DNA of 8,547 bases, from contig JAUZQA010000155.1 in NCBI GenBank assembly GCA_030705665.1, positions 1-8,547 on the forward strand. The letters are read 5' to 3'. Below are positions 5,370-8,547 of the stretch, one piece after another; the first letter of the stretch is position 1, and every line of letters begins with the position of its first letter. Made by a program: the position numbers and the translations under genes. The DNA is from Bacillota bacterium. Lineage in GTDB: Bacteria; Bacillota; Bacilli; Bacillales_B; DSM-18226. Under the pieces are notes generated by a model. The model searched no databases, was not told the origin of the DNA, and saw only the letters and a program-made list of their open reading frames with translations.

Positions 5370-6836
5370 TTATAGACCCTTTCGCTTTGCTTCATCCCAA
5401 AATTGATCCAGCTCTTCTAATGAAAAGTCCTCAAACCTTCTGCCGCTTTCTCCAACCCGTTTTTCAATAAACTGAAATCGGCGCACAAACTTTTCATTTG
5501 TTTCAAATAAGGCCTCCTCAGGGTGAATTTTTAAAAAGCGTGCGACGTTAACGAAGGCAAACAACAGATCGCCAAATTCCTTTTTAGCAAGCTCTGATTG
5601 CTCATTCATCCCATCAAGCTCAGCTTCAAATTCTTGCAGTTCCTCTTTCACCTTCTCGAGGGCAGGTGAAATTTCCTGCCAATCAAATCCTACTTTGGCC
5701 GCCTTTTTTTGCAGTTCGAAGGCTCGAATTAAATTGGGAAGGGAATAGGAGACACCAGCTAAAAGGGATGAATTAACCTCCCCCTTTTCTTGCTTTTTAA
5801 TTTCCTCCCAGTTTTGCAAAACCTCTTCTGTATTTTCTACCTCAACTGAACCGAAAACATGCGGGTGGCGCCGAACCATTTTTTCCGAAATTCCCTCAAT
5901 TATATCTGCAATTGAAAAATATCCCTCATCTTCACCAATTTGTGCATGAAGCATAACTTGCAGCAAGACATCTCCCAGCTCTTCAATTAAATGATCGATG
6001 TCACCCTGATCAATCGCATCAATCACTTCATACGTTTCCTCAATGAGATACCTTTTTAACGTCTCATGCGTCTGCTCTTTGTCCCAAGGACAACCCTCAG
6101 GTCCTCTTAGTACACTTATGATTTCTCGGAGCTTTGAAAAATTTTTAAACAGAACTCTTTCGTCCTTAACTGGCGGTATGTAAACAGAGGTTAGGTTATT
6201 CACCTTCACTTGGCGATCAAGTTCAAATAATGGTACTGTGATGATCTCCTCTTGCTTACTACCTGCAGCCGTTACAATGGTAACCATATATTCATCAGGA
6301 TACCGTTCCATTAAGGTTAGCTTCACTTCTGATGCGACAAATTGATCGTACACTTGACTGATAAATATATGCATGTGTTGTTGGAAGTCATTTGCTGCCA
6401 AAGCTGTTCCATCCAGCAGCTGAAATCCATCAACCGGGTCAATTTTTAATGATTGAAACAAAGCATCTACAAAACTTTGGCCGCCGCCAATGGTAATTTC
6501 GATTCCAGCATCCTGACCTTTTTCAAGCAGCAATTGGACGGTACGCTCGGCAACTAGGGGATGACCGGGAACTGCATAGATAATCTCTTCCGATTCTGCC
6601 TTTTCCAAAAGAATTGAAGTGATTTCCAAGTAAACTTCTTCAAATTGCTCATGTTTTTCATAAACGGAATCAAACGATGTAAACAGTAGTCCTTCTTTTT
6701 CTAATTCAGCGACAACAGGGTGTTCCTTCGTACGCAAATATAAATGCGGCGTCTGGGTGATTTTTTTATACACCCCAAGTGGCAGCTGCTCAAGATCCCC
6801 GGCACCAAGGCCAACAATTTCAATTTTTTTCGCCAT
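5370..6836 (-). CDS. yabN: YabN, TP-methylase / tandem MazG nucleotide pyrophosphohydrolase fusion
   Basis: The 488-residue protein has a tetrapyrrole-methylase-like N-terminus (1 to about 220) with VGLGAGD (8-14), AVPGHPLVAE (88-97) and GGGQSF (117-122). Two MazG modules follow. The first (about 235-345) carries GCPWDKEQTH (248-257), EETYE (266-270) and EELGD (285-289), the EExxE...ExxD magnesium site. The second (about 365-460) carries KEELQEFE (397-404) and KEFGD (419-423). MazG proteins hydrolyse NTPs to NMP and pyrophosphate, clearing abnormal nucleotides; the methylase substrate is unknown. ATG 6836 has GGAG 9 nt upstream. The start lies inside the end of the flippase gene (17-nt overlap), so translation is likely coupled. 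The fusion is normal for Bacillus, not an artefact. Confidence 0.95.
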   Translation of the reverse strand: MAKKIEIVGLGAGDLEQLPLGVYKKITQTPHLYLRTKEHPVVAELEKEGLLFTSFDSVYEKHEQFEEVYLEITSILLEKAESEEIIYAVPGHPLVAERTVQLLLEKGQDAGIEITIGGGQSFVDALFQSLKIDPVDGFQLLDGTALAANDFQQHMHIFISQVYDQFVASEVKLTLMERYPDEYMVTIVTAAGSKQEEIITVPLFELDRQVKVNNLTSVYIPPVKDERVLFKNFSKLREIISVLRGPEGCPWDKEQTHETLKRYLIEETYEVIDAIDQGDIDHLIEELGDVLLQVMLHAQIGEDEGYFSIADIIEGISEKMVRRHPHVFGSVEVENTEEVLQNWEEIKKQEKGEVNSSLLAGVSYSLPNLIRAFELQKKAAKVGFDWQEISPALEKVKEELQEFEAELDGMNEQSELAKKEFGDLLFAFVNVARFLKIHPEEALFETNEKFVRRFQFIEKRVGESGRRFEDFSLEELDQFWDEAKRKGL

Positions 6837-8463
6837 ATTTTCGACTCCTATCTGTTCTCTTTAACAATAATCCTAATTTACTGCCAAACGGAAATAAGGA
6901 CAGATCCTCTTCAGAAAAAACATTACTCCTGATGACAATCCATAAAAACAATAATCCGCCAAATACAGCCGCGCTTAGAGCTCGAAAAGCCTCAGCTAAA
7001 CGAGCAGAAATAAATATTCCAGGAAAAACATTCGTTATGGCTAAATATCCTTTCAAAAATAAAACCATTACAATAACTGCTATTGCCATACTTTTTAAAA
7101 ATCCGACAGAAACCAGAGGTTGGCCCACTATTTTTTGCAGCTTCACACACATGATCACACTTAAAAATGCTAAACAAATAATCGTTGCTACTGCTGCACC
7201 CATTGTTCCATAATGGGGAATCAACAGCATATTAAGTACATACTTGATCGGAAAGCCGATTACAACCACAATCGCTGGAAACAGCAGATTTTCCAACCCC
7301 TGTAAAATGGCTGTAGCGGTGGAAATAACAGAAGTAAATAATATGACAAACCCTAGTACACCTAGAACGGATGAGCCTGCATTATTTTCAAAAAGCATAG
7401 TATTGGTCGGTTCGATTATTCCCCATAAACCACAGGAGGCACCTAAACCAATGACAATGCTAATCTGTAGGGCCAATTTGATTTTGTCGAATAAAAATTC
7501 ACGTTTTTCCTTTAGTCTTTCACTCGTAATCATTGGGACAAGCGATAACGACATAGAGGTTGCAGCAACAGTGCCCATCTGTATCAACGGCTGTCCCCTG
7601 TCAAAAACCCCTTTTAAGCTTTTCGCCGCTTCTTTACCGGCCCCGCTGGAAACCAAGATGGAGTAAAGATTCATGGCATCTGCCATCTGCATAAAAATCA
7701 AAAGCATGCCGCTAATACAGATTGTAAGGCCTTGAAAAATTAAGGCTTTGTAAATCCAGCCTGAACCGGTCATCATGTCCTTAAATGACTTTCTTGTAAA
7801 ACCTAACCCTTTCCATTCTTTACGAATCCAAAAAAATGTAAACAAAATCAGCAAAGAAACCAAGCTCCCCGTGACAGAGCCAAACATCGCTCCCCCGCCA
7901 ACAAGGTAAAGGGAATACCCCTTTTGCATAAATATGTATGACACCACAATAATGGTCAGAACCCTGGTTGATTGCTCCCCTACCTGTGAGATCGCAGTAG
8001 GAATCATATTTCCTTTTCCCTGGTAGTAGCCTCTTACTAATGATGCTAGCGGAAACAGTAAAAAGACAAGGGAAACAGCCTTTAATAATATGGCTAAATG
8101 GGGGTCCTTCATTAGCATGGCAATATTTTCAGAACCAGCAAATAGAAGTATGAAACAAATAAGTCCAAATGATTGAAGAAAAATAAAGGATGCTAATAAA
8201 AAGCGCCGTGCCCCATCCCAATCTTTCTTTTCAATAAATTCCGCATACATTTTTGAAATAACAACGGGAAAACCGGTTGTTGCCAATACAACAGCTGCAC
8301 CGTAGAACGGATAAACCTGCTGATAGATATAAAAACCGACATCCCCGACAATATTTTGAAAGGGAATTCGATAAAAAGCACTTAAAATTTTTGTAATAAG
8401 CGCAGCAATCGTTAAAACTAAAGCTCCCTTGACTAATTCTTTTGATTGATTTACGGGCTTCAG
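6820..8463 (-). CDS. yabM: SpoVB/YabM-family MOP polysaccharide (lipid-linked) flippase, CTG start
   Basis: This is a multidrug/oligosaccharidyl-lipid/polysaccharide superfamily exporter, relative of SpoVB and MurJ, with about fourteen membrane helices. Family members flip lipid-linked sugars across the membrane; the substrate of this one is unknown. Synteny (directly before yabN) identifies it as the YabM position. The open frame continues 59 codons upstream of the first TTG (8286) and encodes a convincing family N-terminus: KELVKGALVLTIAALITK, then AFYRIPFQNIVGD and GFYIYQQVYPFYGA. That stretch holds no ATG, GTG or TTG, and a TGA closes it at 8493-8491. The best start is CTG 8463 (first residues MKPVNQSKEL), with GGAGGGAGAGG 6-12 nt ahead. 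This gives 547 residues, a normal length; starting at TTG 8286 would delete the first helix. A sequencing error or mutated ATG is the alternative. Confidence 0.9.
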   Translation of the reverse strand: MKPVNQSKELVKGALVLTIAALITKILSAFYRIPFQNIVGDVGFYIYQQVYPFYGAAVVLATTGFPVVISKMYAEFIEKKDWDGARRFLLASFIFLQSFGLICFILLFAGSENIAMLMKDPHLAILLKAVSLVFLLFPLASLVRGYYQGKGNMIPTAISQVGEQSTRVLTIIVVSYIFMQKGYSLYLVGGGAMFGSVTGSLVSLLILFTFFWIRKEWKGLGFTRKSFKDMMTGSGWIYKALIFQGLTICISGMLLIFMQMADAMNLYSILVSSGAGKEAAKSLKGVFDRGQPLIQMGTVAATSMSLSLVPMITSERLKEKREFLFDKIKLALQISIVIGLGASCGLWGIIEPTNTMLFENNAGSSVLGVLGFVILFTSVISTATAILQGLENLLFPAIVVVIGFPIKYVLNMLLIPHYGTMGAAVATIICLAFLSVIMCVKLQKIVGQPLVSVGFLKSMAIAVIVMVLFLKGYLAITNVFPGIFISARLAEAFRALSAAVFGGLLFLWIVIRSNVFSEEDLSLFPFGSKLGLLLKRTDRSRKYGEKN

Positions 8464-8469
8464 CGTGCC

Positions 8470-8480
8470 CCTCTCCCTCC
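8470..8480 (-). promoter_or_regulatory. Ribosome binding site supporting the yabM CTG start
   Basis: GGAGGGAGAGG on the minus strand is a strong purine-rich site. The left GGAGG is 12 nt from CTG 8463 and the right AGAGG is 6 nt away. No other start codon in the correct frame lies within reach. This site therefore supports initiation at CTG. Confidence 0.65.
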
Positions 8481-8497
8481 AAAAATAAACTCACAAT

Positions 8498-8506
8498 ATT
8501 ATAGCA
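8498..8506 (-). promoter_or_regulatory. Extended -10 promoter of the yabM-yabN-rqcP unit
   Basis: On the minus strand TGCTATAAT (8506-8498) is a perfect extended -10 element. The hexamer 17 bp upstream is TTATTG, a weak -35, as often seen with extended -10 promoters. Transcription should begin near 8491, leaving a leader of about 28 nt with the ribosome site. That start lies downstream of the out-of-frame GTG at 8494. Confidence 0.72.
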
Positions 8507-8537
8507 TAGGAAGCGGGGAGCAATAACTCATCTCACG

Positions 8538-8547
8538 AAAAAAGACA
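8538..8547 (-). terminator. Possible 3' half of an upstream-gene terminator (truncated by window edge)
   Basis: The minus strand enters the window with TGTC followed by six T's. That is the look of the descending arm and T-tract of an intrinsic terminator whose other arm lies outside. In B. subtilis the upstream gene at this point is spoVT. Only the T-run is visible, so this is tentative. Confidence 0.35.

Noticed and set aside
6837..6848. AGTCGAAAAT ahead of yabN, like a Spo0A box or sigma-F -10
   Set aside because: It lies inside the flippase coding end and includes part of the yabN ribosome site, and no GTATA-like -35 is 15 nt upstream. Treated as coincidence.
6779..7213. Plus-strand 144-residue open frame
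   Set aside because: Antisense to the flippase 3' end and yabN start; composition (Thr/Ile/Lys/Asn/Pro rich) is that of a reverse-strand shadow, with no ribosome site.
7244..7666. Plus-strand 140-residue open frame
   Set aside because: Antisense to the middle of the flippase gene; no recognisable domain or initiation signal.
8231..8494. GTG-started 87-residue frame upstream of and overlapping the flippase
   Set aside because: It is in another frame, has no family resemblance and no ribosome site, and starts upstream of the predicted transcript start. The flippase frame in the same stretch reads as a good membrane-protein N-terminus.
1..8547. CRISPR array, insertion sequence, prophage, toxin-antitoxin or other defence module
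   Set aside because: No spaced direct repeats, terminal repeats, transposase or phage genes were seen. Every long frame is accounted for by a conserved Bacillaceae core gene.

Overview
The window is a low-GC chromosomal segment from an endospore-forming Firmicute of the Bacillaceae. The evidence is gene content and order. Read right to left on the minus strand it runs: a SpoVB/YabM-type MOP flippase, yabN (TP-methylase plus tandem MazG), yabO/rqcP, yabP, yabQ, divIC, yabR, then spoIIE and the first codons of yabS. An elongator tRNA-Met gene sits between yabR and spoIIE. This matches the well-known origin-proximal yab-divIC-spoIIE region of Bacillus subtilis, here shown in reverse orientation. 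The divergence of the proteins suggests a Bacillus-related genus rather than B. subtilis itself; that is an inference.

Right part (8.5 to 5.07 kb): an extended -10 promoter at about 8500 precedes the flippase gene. That gene has no ATG, GTG or TTG start upstream of its conserved N-terminus and most probably starts at CTG 8463. yabN overlaps its end by 17 nt, and rqcP follows after 19 nt, so these three form a tight unit. Middle (5.07 to 3.66 kb): yabP, yabQ and divIC follow. yabP and yabQ overlap by ATGA, with a perfect small hairpin and no Shine-Dalgarno sequence ahead of yabQ. yabR (3.1 to 3.57 kb) has its own near-consensus sigma-A promoter and ends in a leftward terminator.

Centre-left (2.64 to 3.06 kb): a plus-strand tRNA-Met transcription unit (perfect TTGACA, 17 bp spacer, TATTAT, tRNA without encoded CCA, strong terminator) runs against the surrounding protein genes. 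Left (1 to 2.7 kb): spoIIE is preceded by a promoter with a 21-bp spacer and Spo0A-box-like sequences, the arrangement known for B. subtilis spoIIE. Its 824-residue product is the membrane-bound PP2C phosphatase that activates sigma-F. The short gap after spoIIE contains a good match to a sigma-F promoter just ahead of yabS, so the spoIIE product may indirectly switch on the next gene.

Functionally the block mixes growth functions (DivIC in the divisome, RqcP in ribosome quality control, YabN nucleotide house-cleaning, YabR S1 protein) with sporulation functions (SpoIIE, YabP, YabQ). I found no insertion sequence, CRISPR array, toxin-antitoxin or phage module, and no convincing undescribed system. 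The interesting items are local: an unusual start codon, promoter architectures, a coupled gene junction and the tRNA end.
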